A stretch of DNA of 64,000 nucleotides from Euclidia mi (Eukaryota > Arthropoda > Insecta > Lepidoptera > Erebidae): contig OX123186.2 in NCBI GenBank assembly GCA_944739405.2, positions 34,581,551 through 34,645,550 on the forward strand. The letters run 5' to 3'. A model generated the notes under the pieces. The model searched no databases. It was not told the origin of the DNA and saw only the letters and a list, made by a program, of their open reading frames with translations. Position 1 is the stretch's first letter. Each line of letters begins with the position of its first letter. Of the stretch, positions 42,287-53,501 are shown in pieces. The position numbers were made by a program, and so were the translations under genes.

Positions 42287-45200
42287 GTTTTCATCTAGTA
42301 GCTAAGCTCTAAATATCGAAACAAGATCGTAACCACAAAATGAGTAGGTACAAATTTGTTTCCTGCTCAAACAAAACATTATTTCCTTGTCAAAAGTTTT
42401 CCTTGTGTATTTTATAATATGCAAATGAATATAACTACTACTACTTCTCAGAATTTAAACTATAACTATAAGAGTCTGTCTAAAGTTAGAAAAACGTGAG
42501 GAATGTGTTTAAACTTAGCAACAGGATGACCAATAAACTACCTATTTTAAACTTTCGCGATTAGTATGGCCGACTTACTTCGGCCTTGGTTGCGGCGGGA
42601 CCGAAACGTCGACAAATACCGAGGTATTTATGCCTTAAATATATTTTAATCGAGTAAGACCCGCTTAATATCTTTGTATAAAGTACATCTAATATGTAAC
42701 ATTGTTTATATACTTAACAAGAGTGCAAATAGTATTAAAATGAATGAAAAGATACCGTGAATAATAAATAATTATTTTTATGTAATACGAGTACATATCG
42801 TCATATAGCCTTTCGCAGTGCAGTGCTCGACGTAGGCCTCTTCTAATTTGCATCACAATAGCATTGTAAGTCAGCAGGAGGATTAGGCAAGTACATTTTA
42901 GTTGAAGTTTATAGGCTATGTCGGTGACCTATAAATTTCCAACAAAGAGTTGTCCACACACTTGCATGAAAAAGAAGAAAGATAATTTTAAATGACATAT
43001 ACGTGTAGTCTAACCAAACGTAAGGCTTACTGTCAGGCTTCCTTTTCGAATATTTTTTAATCATTAAGTAGCAAAATCTTTTACATTTGTTGGTTGTTTG
43101 ATTCATGGATATAGGATGATCGCTTGCGGTTTTGTTATTTGCACATAGCCCACTAGACCAGCTCATGATAATATTATGCCGTAAATAAAACCACATGAAT
43201 TTCCATCAAAGGATACGAATGGAAAACTTTTAAAAATGGATCTTTTGACGTACGTCTTGTCTCTGAATATCATATAATACTTTTAGGTAAATCCAAGCAT
43301 TTGAGGTAAGAACGCCCGGTCCCGGAGAACACTGCAATAACACACAATAATCAATTCTATCTGCTAACTTATAAGAGTTGATTTCGCTTGCACGCGGTTT
43401 CGAGGAAATCACAAGTTCACAGTTCATAGTCTAAAAACTCTCGGCGTTCGCAAACAATAGCTGAAGGAAATCGACAAAGCGCAAGATAAAGATGATTTAT
43501 AATTTTAATAATAGGGTCGAATGTATTTCTGTGGCATTTGGCTGGAGTATTTCGTCTTGTAGATAGACATAATTGAAAGGTAAAATGGTTTCTATATCAT
43601 AAAATGGATTCAGTTAAAAGGAATGTAATATTTATGTATATGTAATATTTATCTTTATTTTTATTTTTGTACATTCAAGGCGATAGGAAAGACAAAAAGT
43701 AGTCTACGCATTATTTTGTGACAGGACAGGACTAGGACTCTGCAGTGGTTTCTATTACGAAGGCCGAATGTTCAGGCGTCACACATACTCTATCAACTAA
43801 GCAACTCAACTCGGAGTGGCAGAGAGAATTAAGTACGGCCTTCCAACGCGATATAGAAAATGTATATATTACATACGACAAAAGAGCAAAGCTTGATAAA
43901 CCATAATTAGTTTAGTATCTATTTTGTTCCGTGAAAGAGTAAAAGACGTAAAGCAGCTTTTGTAGTTTAAGGATAAAATATTTTAACCGAGTTACCTTAT
44001 AATCTACGTATTTTTGCGGTCTGCATGTTGCAGTAACTAAACACACTAATCAGATGGGTTTTTATTTTCAGTTTATACACTTTGTTCTACCACAGTTTTA
44101 GTATTTATATGTCGATGTCGGTTAATTCCAAATGCAGTCAATTCTACATTATTATAAACTGTGTTTTGGTAGTTCCCGTAGATTATGATAAAAACTTCAG
44201 AAACTAGGTCTCGGGGATTCCCTTACGTAATAGTTCATATTATTATTATTGTTGTCTTTTACGACCCTGAATTATTTAATTACGTAGGTGTATATAGGTA
44301 TGGGTGTATGGTATTGTGTAGTGGTGACGTCAACGGTCTCAACAATAATTGCATGCATTGTAAATACATCTTACAAATATATATAACACATTATTTTAAC
44401 GCAATACTTCAATATGTATATGAATACGTATAAAACGAGGCGAATCTCTGGTTCTAAGTCGTAAGTCTTGGATGCAACTGGGACTAGGATACCGCTAGGA
44501 CGATGACGATATACGATTACTGATTACTGTATTCCATATTTTCAAATATATAATCTACTTTAATATCGTGCCAATGGTTAGTTCGTTTGTTAGTTGGAAT
44601 GACTTATCTCAAGAATTAAGAAAACGAAAAAGTTAAAAGGAATTTTTATATCGATCGACACCAATATACCTTTTGCTTTTGATAAATAACATTTATACAT
44701 TTTTTAGTATAATAGCATCAGTCAAAATCGCTGAGACACTAAAAACAGAGATAATGTTAAGCGTCGACATATATATACGATTTACTTTTGTGTAAAAAGT
44801 ACGGAGTATATTTTGTTCTTCTGCTCTAGGGGTAGTTCTTGGTTGTATCCCGAGAGACTTTACAAACATTCAAGCAACAGCAGAATACCTAAACTAGAAA
44901 TAATCATCTGTGAATCACACAAAAATCACAAAAGGTCCAACCCCACGCCATACATGCGCCTATCAAACCAGGCACGGATAGAAGATGACAGTGTTCTGTG
45001 CTCGTACCATGTGATCGTATAAAGCGTGATCGAGGATAGACCAGCAATAAATTCAATTACATGAAAAAGTATATTTGTTTGTCACGTTTTCACAGGTTAG
45101 TCGCCTAATCGAGATGTATATGCTATGCACTTAAAAAATTCGCCAATAAACAGTCTAAGGAAATCGCTGGTGGGATGATAGATGAAAGCAAACAGCTGGC

Positions 45201-46845
45201 TTCAATGTGCATAGCGCGCATATTAAAATCTTTTAATTAACTGTATTTATTGTGTATTTTATTTTAAACCAGACGTACAAGGAACCTATCACTCAAGAGA
45301 AAAATAATGAGTGGAGTTAGAACAAAAAGGTAGCAGCAGCACGTTAAAAATCCGGTCAAGCGCGAGTTGGAGTTGGACGTGAAGTATAGGACATTCAACA
45401 AATTGTAACACAAAACAATGTATTTGTATTGAAACATGGCCCAGTGCTTTCATCGTATTAGCGTGATGAAAACACTGAGCCTAATATATACCGTGTGTTA
45501 TAATGTTTTCCCCTAAAAGTATGTACTTAGCCCATGATATAGAAGCATTTATTTAATTAATAAAATTTAGAAAATATACGCAGCACTACAAGCTGACGCA
45601 TCCGTCATGTTGCGATGCTGCGTAAGGTCGATGCATTCTATTTGTAACCTACAATGTAGCTGAAATCTGGTACCTACACGTCACCTTGTGAAATGTTGAT
45701 TTTGACAAAAATGCTTAAAAATAAAATATATTGTTTACTATAATTTTGTAAAATAAATGCTCTAGGAAGCTTCTATATCATGGGTCGAGTTGAGTACATA
45801 CTTTACGGGAAATTACTGACTTACGGCCATTTTCAATATTCGAACTATAGATAGATCTGTAGATTTTAGATTCGTGTTTGACATATTTTGTATGGAGCTT
45901 ATGTCAAAAACTGTCAAAAACGAATCTAAAATCTACAGATCTATCTATATTTCGAATATTGAATTCCGGGGTTATACAAGAATAGAATACACGGTATATG
46001 CTATCAGTATTTTCAATGTCTTCGATAGAGTTTGGGACCATGAGCTTTTTTCTAGCTGCCAGCTTTTGCTTATCGCCTCTATTGTGAAAATAGTTAGCCA
46101 ATTTCCTGCATGAAGTCTGTACTCAAGTCCTTTGTGACGGTCGGTCATCAAACATCTCCAGGTAAATGCTAGCGTGCCGACACTAAAAAGTCCCGATTTC
46201 CAAGGTATGGAGACACACAAAATTCTTCTTTATATAGCAAATGCATCGCGGAAAACCGGCTACACGACCAGTGTGGAGACGTTTGTAACGCAAAAGCAGA
46301 ACGATTGCTATTGAACGATACAATACTCAGTTTCGGTACTGCGTGAAATACTGCTCTCACCCTAGACAAATTGCAGTGAAGTACGGAAGTGTACAATGAT
46401 ATCATTGGACAATCACCTTCTCTCTTTTCCTGTCCGGTACAACACGATCCAGGTAAATTGCCACTTACATGGTATAATTGATACCGTCACGCATGAATTT
46501 GCTTGAAGCGTCTTATCTTTACCGCACCATAAAGACTTAGACCTTACTAGCAGTCTACGATTTACATCTTTAAACCGGGGCCCGTCAATCTGTCATGCCA
46601 TAATATTATGGATCCAGGAATATACATAAAATTCTTCCATTTCTCACCGACTGACAGACAACGCACAGTCCTCCAGTTAATATAGAGATGATAAAGCTGC
46701 CATTATGGGCTACTGTGACTGCTTAAGTTCAGGCGGCACGGCGTCCATTGGGTAGGTAATAACTAAAAAAAAAACGGTTACCATAGCTGTATTTACAACA
46801 TAATCGTGTGAAATTTAACAGTCCTCAAATATCTAAATTATTTTG
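42287..46845. repeat. duplication block C
   Basis: The block is colinear with block A (from about 7345) and block B (13976 onward, resuming after the LINE). It holds its own MITE (45824-45971) and a SINE tail piece near 42570-42666. Right of about 46850 the sequence is instead homologous to 36090-36480, the end of TIL paralog 1. Confidence 0.88.
45824..45971. mobile_element. palindromic Harbinger-like MITE (TTA target duplication)
   Basis: This 148-bp foldback carries cggccattttcaatattcg at the left end and the complement of ccccggaattcaatattcg at the right end. It is flanked by TTA at 45821-45823 and 45972-45974. Block B at about 22662 has the empty site (gacttatacaag). Confidence 0.82.
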
Positions 46846-47094
46846 CGTGAGGTTTAAATAGGATCCAAAATATTCTAAGGTATATAAGTAGCCTAACACT
46901 CACATAGCTTTTATTGTCTTTTGGCGACATAAGTCCGCTTCCTAAGATAACTGAAAACGAATTTAAATCCAATCAAAATAATCTCAGCCAGGCAAATTTT
47001 TGAACTTTATTAACATAGGTACGTATTACTGTTAAAAGAAGTGAATCTTATCTGAGTTTATAGGAATCATTATTTTAGTTTCTGGATAGTAAAG

Positions 47095-50000
47095 TTAGTC
47101 CGCTGGGTACATTTCTGAAAACAAATAAGAAAATTTCTCATTATTCATAGCATTTGACCGGTTTCAATAAATTCGAAGCGTTGCGGATGCAGGAATAAAA
47201 GTGTGCAATTAAAAAGTAGGGTTATTTCTAGGTTGTAACTTGTGAATGCTTAGAGCGTCCCCGCCACACAAGGATTAGCACCAGTAAGACAGTACATTAA
47301 TCACACTATCTAATTAAAGTTAGCTACTTTCGGTTTATACTGTCCCACATGCAAAATGTCTTGGTCTTCTTCTACAACTAGCTGACTCTAGGTATTATGG
47401 TATCTAAATTCCACTAGTAAATATTAAAATTGCCTGTTATCTTTTTAACGGATCATTGCATACACCTAAATAGTTTGCATTATTATTTCAGATATCTAGA
47501 AACAGTTCTAGTTGTTCATCGTTACTAGCTGAGCCCATGGTTACATCCACTTCATGTAGGGCCACTGCTCCGCACCCAGAGCTCGTAGCCTGATGTTAAA
47601 TAGCCTTCCTAGATAAGTGCGCTATTTAGCTTCATAATATTATTCAAATCGAACCAGTAGTTCCTGAAATTTGCGCGTTCAAGCAAGATTTATAATATTA
47701 ACGCAGATAAAGAACCAAGTTTATAATTTTGTAATTCGTCGTTATGGTATCGGGAAAGAGTCGGTCCAAGCCTAGCTAACCTCAAAATAAAACGTTTTCA
47801 GTCTTTGCCACTCGTCTCTGGGAATAAGTTGTTTTACTTCAAAAACGGCCGTTCCATATCTTAGACCAGGAAACACATGTAGCTATTATAATTATAAGGG
47901 TAAGTTAAAAAAAAAATGCAATAGTTACTTGTTTAATTTTGTAGGATATTAATTTCTAAATGTAATTAATTTCTAAATGTTAATTTTAAACATAATTTTG
48001 GTAAAAACATCTCATATCTACTCTTAAACGTTCTGAATAATTAACAAATTTTAAATATTATTTTAAATGGTAATGTTTATTTTACTCTTTTAATTAAAAA
48101 AATAATCATCTTGACATTCAGCGAGGTCAATCCACATAGATTTAATCTGAAAATAAACAAAAGAAGTATTACTGACAAAGCATTTATACCGGTCGGTCAT
48201 AATTATTATACACACTTATATTATAAAACATTTTAAGGAATTACATATTATACAGGGTGGCGCTGCCATAGGGGCACTTTTTGTACAGAGGCATAGCGTA
48301 CAACATTCTGAAGCCTTGTACCAAAAATCAATTAAATCGGTGCAGTAGTTTAGCCACAATATCGATTTTAAGTTCCGCAACTTTTACACATGCTTTGAAT
48401 TCCACACAGCTGATACAAAACGGTCAACGACCCTACATTGCACGCCCCGACTCGCTCCAACGCGACGCCTCGACGTCATCCGAAGTTAGGCTCAGCGCAG
48501 ATAAAACGGAGCGCAGCGGAGGGGATTTTATTAACGCACTTGAAAATAAACTATATTTTTTTACAATAAAGTGCATAAATGCTTGAACCTGACAAAAAAC
48601 ATTCGCACGTCCTCGAAGATATGCGGGCATCCTCGCGCGGCGTCGAGTCGGCGCCCGCATCGTAGTGAGTCGCGGCGCGCAATGTAGGGTCGTTGACCGT
48701 TTTGTATCAGCTGTGTGGAATTCAAAGCATGTGCAAAAATTGCGGAACTTAAAATCGATATTGTATGTATTGATAACTACTGCACCGATTTAATTGATTT
48801 TTGGTACAAGGCTTCAGAATGTTGTACGCTATGCCTCTGTTCAAAAAGTGCCCCTATGGTAGCGCCCCCCCCCCCTGTATACAGTACTAAGGACGGCCTT
48901 AACTCGCTAACAGCGATTTCTACCAGGCAACCTTTGGATGGAGATATTATTGGTAGGAAATAAATGGTAGTTGTAGTAACTGTACCAGTAAGTAATAATA
49001 TGTATACTTAGACTTAAAATATATAAATTTATATAATATTATGATATACAATCATAATATTACGTCGCGATCGTGTGAGTTCTGTCTGGACAAGAAACAA
49101 ATAACAACGGGATCAACAAATTAATTTCTTACAGTTCTTTAAAGATAGTTTTAAATCTCTCTGTATTTATAAAATTCTTGCGTTACTGACTGGTTGACTG
49201 ACAGACAACGCACAGTGAAAGATATTAAGTACTGGAAGCTAAAATTTAGCATGTATGTATGTTCCTTGGGGAGCGTAGAGGTGCATTAAGAAGGGCTTTC
49301 CTAAATTTCCAACGGGTAATACTGTGGCTGTGCGTTGCCCGTAAGTCAATAACAGAAAAATTATATTAATTATATCAACCTACCGCACTTATCAATAGAT
49401 ACACACACGCCGGCGTCGTTTCTAAGCATGCCATCTTTACACACACAAGCAGGTATATAACAACCCGGAGCCAAACCATGGCATGCCGGTGGGGTTTTCA
49501 GGTGGGCACAGTTCCTATAATTATTACATAAAGCCAAGGAACATTCAGAGTACTCTTCATTGGCAGGACAATCTGTGGATCAAAAATATGTTTGACAATA
49601 TTAGTAGCAAAAATATTCGTAGTACAGACTTGCATATGGGCCGGTTTAGTTATATTCACTTTATATATCAACCAAGCTACACAGAGCCTGTATCTACTAT
49701 TGTTAACAGAGCAATATTAAACCTATGCATACGCTTTTAAACTCATAAATATTTTAGATAAATTATATCCAGACATAGAACAAATAGCCGAGCTCATCAC
49801 ACAATGAGTTTAAAACATGAGTTTTGGCTTTGAAGACAAGGTAGTCAACCATGACAATGAGATTTATCGCTAACCCAACCGCAACTTACTAAAATTGATT
49901 AATTTGAAAGAGTACATAAACCAGTAGTTTATAAAGGCAACAATAATTATGAACTTATCTTGACATAAATTGAGCTATTTTAACTTGTTTAACTATGTTG

Positions 50001-51704
50001 TCGTTCTATAAGTAAACATATTTTTGTTACATCTTTTAAAAGTACTCTCCACCAGCCTCTATACGAAGTTTCATGCGTCTGAACCAGTTTTCAAAACACT
50101 TTTTCTAGACCGCCGCAGACACCTCGTTTACAGCCTGCTCGAACGCTGGGAGCGCATCATCCGGCGACGAAAATGATCCCTTTGAGCTGATTTTTTATTT
50201 TTGGAAATAAGAAGAAGTCACACGGTCAGGGCTGTAAGGAAGGTGACCCAGGAGTCTGACCGGTGTGCTGTCGTTTTGATTACGGCTACGAAAATTGTAT
50301 CCTTTTGATAAATCCAGGATTTATAACCTGAAACAATGTCGTAAACACGCTGAGACGAGCCTGCTTCAAATTTGTCCATCATATCATGGCACCATTCCAC
50401 CCTTGCCTGCTTCTGAACATCGGTGAGGTTGTGAGGCACCCAGCGTGAAACTATCCTCCGCACCCGTAGATGCACGTGTAGAATCTCGTGAATGCTTCCT
50501 GATTTAATCTGCAGTATATGCTGAATCTCTTGGTATGTAACTCATCTATTGTCTTGGATCAAATTTTTCACTGCTAGCACGTTTTCTTCCGTAACAGCCG
50601 TCAAAGGGCGACCACTTCTTTTTTCATCCCCCAAAGTTAGTCGACCGTGCTTAAATTCATTATACCAACAATACACCGTGTATTGAAGCCTTAGAAGGGC
50701 TTTCATCGATGAATGCCATTTGAAGTCTATGGTACGAATCGTCCGGTTTCAAGCGACACTTAAAATCGTAAAAAATTATACCGCGAAAAGGTTCTCGACG
50801 CAAATCCATTTTTTAATGAGACACGTGATTTTAATTAGCTCGCAAAACATGTGGAGGGAAGTTTTGAATTTAAAAAGTACCTAGTTTTACTTATAAGTAA
50901 CAAATATTTTAATAAATTAAAACTGGCCAGTCTCACATACATAAAAACTTATTCTCGCAATACTTTCTGAGTGACCTGGTATTTAGTCAGGAGAAATAAT
51001 CTACCGCTGCTCAATTGTACTTTATCTTAAATGTTTACATACAATACTGGATCACTAAATAGGAACATACATACATACATACATATCGTCACGCCTTTTA
51101 TCCCCGAAGGGGTAGGCAGAGGTATATTTCTACACCCACTTTTCGCTAGATATACCTTAGTCCCACGTAATAAGGGGCGATCCTATTGCCGTACCGGGCA
51201 CATTTCCAGACTCCGTGCTGCTACTGAGAATTTCGTGACAGAAAACCCAATAACACTGCCAGACCCAGGAATCGAACCCGGGACCTCACGATCCCACGCG
51301 CACATTTATACCGCGAGACCAACGAGGCAGTCGTATAGGGTTTGATGTCGAGTTTTCCGTCTCTACGCAAAGATGGTATTTGCATCGTGTTATCCCTTAG
51401 TCGCCTCTTACGACACCCACGAGAAGATAGGGGGTGGTGACACTTGTATTCTATGCCGTCAACCACACGGCAATCAATAGGAACATATTAAACAAAATGA
51501 GCAAAATAACACTTAGGTATACAAAAATCAGACAAAGATTTTATGAACCTTGATGTGCGCAGTAGATTACGTTTTGTTTACTAAACAAAACCAAAAAGTT
51601 CAGATATTTACACAAAACTTACCGAAAGGTTGTCTGTCCTCCGAAGAGGTCACCATGGTAACCACACATACAAATAAGACGACAAAAAACACACGAGAAG
51701 CCAT
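47095..51704 (-). CDS. TIL-domain cysteine-rich secreted protease inhibitor, paralog 2
   Basis: There are three exons on the minus strand. Exon 1, 51623-51704, encodes MASRVFFVVLFVCVVTMVTS and SEDRQPF. Exon 2, 49384-49572, encodes DCPANEEYSECSLALCNNYR, NCAHLKTPPACHGLAPGCYI and PACVCKDGMLRNDAGVCVSI, then DKC. Exon 3, 47095-47114, encodes EMYPAD and a stop. All introns are phase 1. The product is 96 residues with a signal peptide and the ten-cysteine TIL pattern. The exon-3 stop TAA corresponds to CAA in paralog 1, where the same exon reads on as QPHYPET. Intron 1 (2.05 kb) contains a mariner relic and a SINE; intron 2 (2.27 kb) contains a foldback element. The duplicate is very close in the signal peptide and diverged in the inhibitor domain, suggesting changed protease specificity. 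Confidence 0.85.
48253..48877. mobile_element. foldback (long-TIR) DNA element
   Basis: Arms of about 195 bp (48253-48447 and 48684-48877) are near-perfect inverted copies around a GC-richer core. The termini are caggg...ccctg and the flanks are TATA on both sides (48249-48252 and 48878-48881), so the target is TA or TATA. It sits in intron 2 of TIL paralog 2. There is no transposase frame. The right arm ends in a run of 13 or so C residues. Confidence 0.82.
49160..49360 (+). repeat. Helitron-family fragment
   Basis: It contains tataaaattcttgcgttact, gactgacagacaacgcacag and catgtatgttccttggggag, the conserved features of the family at 14043-14255. Ends are not resolved. Confidence 0.55.
50020..50809 (-). 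pseudogene. dead mariner transposase
   Basis: From the ATG at 50809 the minus strand reads MDLRREPFRGIIFYDFKCRL, then, after a stop and a frameshift, YNEFKHGRLTLGDEKRSGRP and LTAVTEENVLAVKNLIQDNR. Then comes VTYQEIQHILQIKSGSIHEI, LRVRRIVSRWVPHNLTDVQK and QARVEWCHDMMDKFEAGSSQ. At the first catalytic position the usual GDESWIY is GYKSWIY, so the Asp is lost. The rest of the catalytic domain is frameshifted and scrambled. Family: SETMAR-like mariner. It lies in intron 1 of TIL paralog 2. Terminal inverted repeats were not identified. Confidence 0.85.
51070..51475 (-). mobile_element. full-length composite SINE with internal tRNA-like module
   Basis: Target duplications of 12 bp are present (51058-51069 and 51476-51487). 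Read 5' to 3' on the minus strand it has a non-tRNA head of about 145 bp (ccgtgtggttgacggcatag, gtgtcgtaagaggcgac), then a tRNA-like unit with tggtctcgcggtat and gggttcgattcc, then a body, then ctctgcctaccccttcgggg ataaaaggcgtgacg and a TATG repeat tail. Lies in intron 1 of TIL paralog 2. Confidence 0.88.
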
Positions 51705-51762
51705 TGCGATGATCTTTGTGTGATGTCTAAGATAATAATGTTATAGTATTACCGGCGTCAGT

Positions 51763-51770
51763 CTTATAAG
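51763..51770 (-). promoter_or_regulatory. TATA-like box of TIL paralog 2
   Basis: CTTATAAG lies 59 bp upstream of the ATG at 51704, matching the spacing in paralog 1. Confidence 0.5.
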
Positions 51771-52285
51771 TATAACCTTTTACACGTGCTGGTTAATTAT
51801 AAGTAATAAAACAACCTTTTTTACTGACGTAGTAGTACAGCAGGTTTGTTTCCTTAATGCGCGATCGTATACGATTCGCACAGTCCAAACTTAGGAGATA
51901 CGATATAGCTTAGTGAATAAACTAGTCAGTACTCCTTCATACTTCCTTCTTTTAAATCAATATGTCAAGTCTCCTGACATACCTATTGGTTGCGCAAACG
52001 CATTTTTAAAACTAGAAGGAACACGAATTGATGCGTTTTTTGGATTAAGATCTATTAGGGGTTGCTTAATATTTATTAAATAAAAACAAACAATCTTAAA
52101 ATATACCGAATAATTTTATTGAACTTTGCATATCGCTACTAACTGTGAATTTGACCCAGACATAAATATAACATTGTGCATTTGCGGTATGCAAGTTATT
52201 TTGGGTAAAATAGTTTTAACTGTGGGTTTCCTTGTTGTACTGATGAACTACAATGATAAAACCTTTATAAAAGATCTTGCTGAAT
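51771..52285. other. upstream flank, no recognised feature
   Basis: This is the promoter-proximal region of TIL paralog 2. It is AT-rich and I see no coding sequence. The open frame from 52126 runs into SINE sequence and is fortuitous. Confidence 0.45.
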
Positions 52286-52401
52286 TGGCTATTTATACAT
52301 ACATACATATCGTCACGCCTTTTATCCCCGAAGGGGTAGGCAGAGGTGTATTTCTACACCCACTTTTCGCCAGATATACTTTAGTCCCACGTAATAAGGG
52401 G

Positions 52402-52649
52402 TGTTAAGTATCGAATAATTTAATATTGTTAAAAAGTTTGAGGTCAGCCTCGATAGATGGCGTTGTACTGGTCGGCTGAATCGCGGTATGGTTGTGTTAC
52501 CGAGCGAACTATAAAAGCCAGAAATATTTTTGCAATAAATGAACCAGCAGTTCAAACAGATCAGAATACAGTTATTTTATTTACACCTAGTGTTCACAAA
52601 TAGTTGAGTGGAGTTCAAACAGTTCAAATACCCTTGTTGGTATTATACA
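52402..52649 (+). repeat. 5' LTR of BEL/Pao
   Basis: TG...CA ends (tgttaagt to ttataca). A TATA box is at 52510-52517 and an AATAAA at 52534-52539. Confidence 0.95.
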
Positions 52650-52650
52650 T

Positions 52651-52668
52651 TGGTCCTTAGCGACCCGG
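52651..52668 (+). promoter_or_regulatory. primer-binding site
   Basis: TGGTCCTTAGCGACCCGG starts one base after the LTR and begins with the TGG expected to pair with a tRNA CCA end. The tRNA identity was not established. Confidence 0.7.
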
Positions 52669-52799
52669 ATTGGACTACCGGAACAGTCCTTTTTGAGCAT
52701 CGGAGCCCTAGTGGCCAATCCTCGTACGCAGTGGATCGCTGCAGCTAAAGTTCGAGGCTTAAAAACCCACGGTGGATTGGGTTGTCTGCGACGAGTACA

Positions 52800-52940
52800 G
52801 GCGCAGCGATATTAGCGCCAGGACGGACAGCGGCGGTCGGCCGCAACATTAGTTCAACGTCACGAACACGGCACTGGCGTAGCGACATTAGCGCCAGTAC
52901 GGACAGCGGCGAGCGGACGAAATATTAGTTCAACGTCACG
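52800..52940 (+). repeat. 76-bp tandem duplication in the BEL/Pao leader
   Basis: Units start at 52800 and 52876. They share agcgccag.acggacagcgg and attagttcaacgtcacga with a few differences. They lie in the untranslated leader, where packaging signals are expected. Confidence 0.8.
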
Positions 52941-53501
52941 ACATAGATGGCGCTACCAGTTGGATGATACATGGAAGTAAAGGTGAAACCAGTGAATTTG
53001 TGAGTACATTTTATTGTGTTTATATAGTAGAAGAAACATTACAGTAAATTAGTGCCAAGCAATTTAGAACTTTATTTTCAAGAAGATTTTAACTTTACGA
53101 TTTTGCGAAGAATATTGGTCTTTGATTATTTTAGTGATAGTTTACCTTGTGCTTTTAGACTTAGAAAAATATTGCATGTCTTTAGTCTTAAGTATTGTTA
53201 ATTTAGTTAGTAAATGTGTGCATGTTAGTTTTAACTTAGAATAGTTTGAGAAAAAACGGGGGAACGGGGAACCTATGCCCGATTTTTCATTTTTTTTTGT
53301 ATTTCTCAAACACTTAGTCGTTTTTACAATCTCAAGTGCGAGACTTAGTGTGACAGTAAAGTTATTTAATTTGTTATTAAATTAAGAAGTTCTTGTTTGG
53401 TAACATAGTTATCTATTTTAGCTATTTTAAAGTAAATTATTTAGATATAATTTTTTATTTACAAGTTTTTTTATCAGTACATTTGTTAGTTTAAATAAAA
53501 G

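Noticed and set aside
51031..51345. 104-codon frame and its counterparts at 59366-59702
   Set aside because: Repeated only because the SINE is repeated; runs across the tRNA-like unit.
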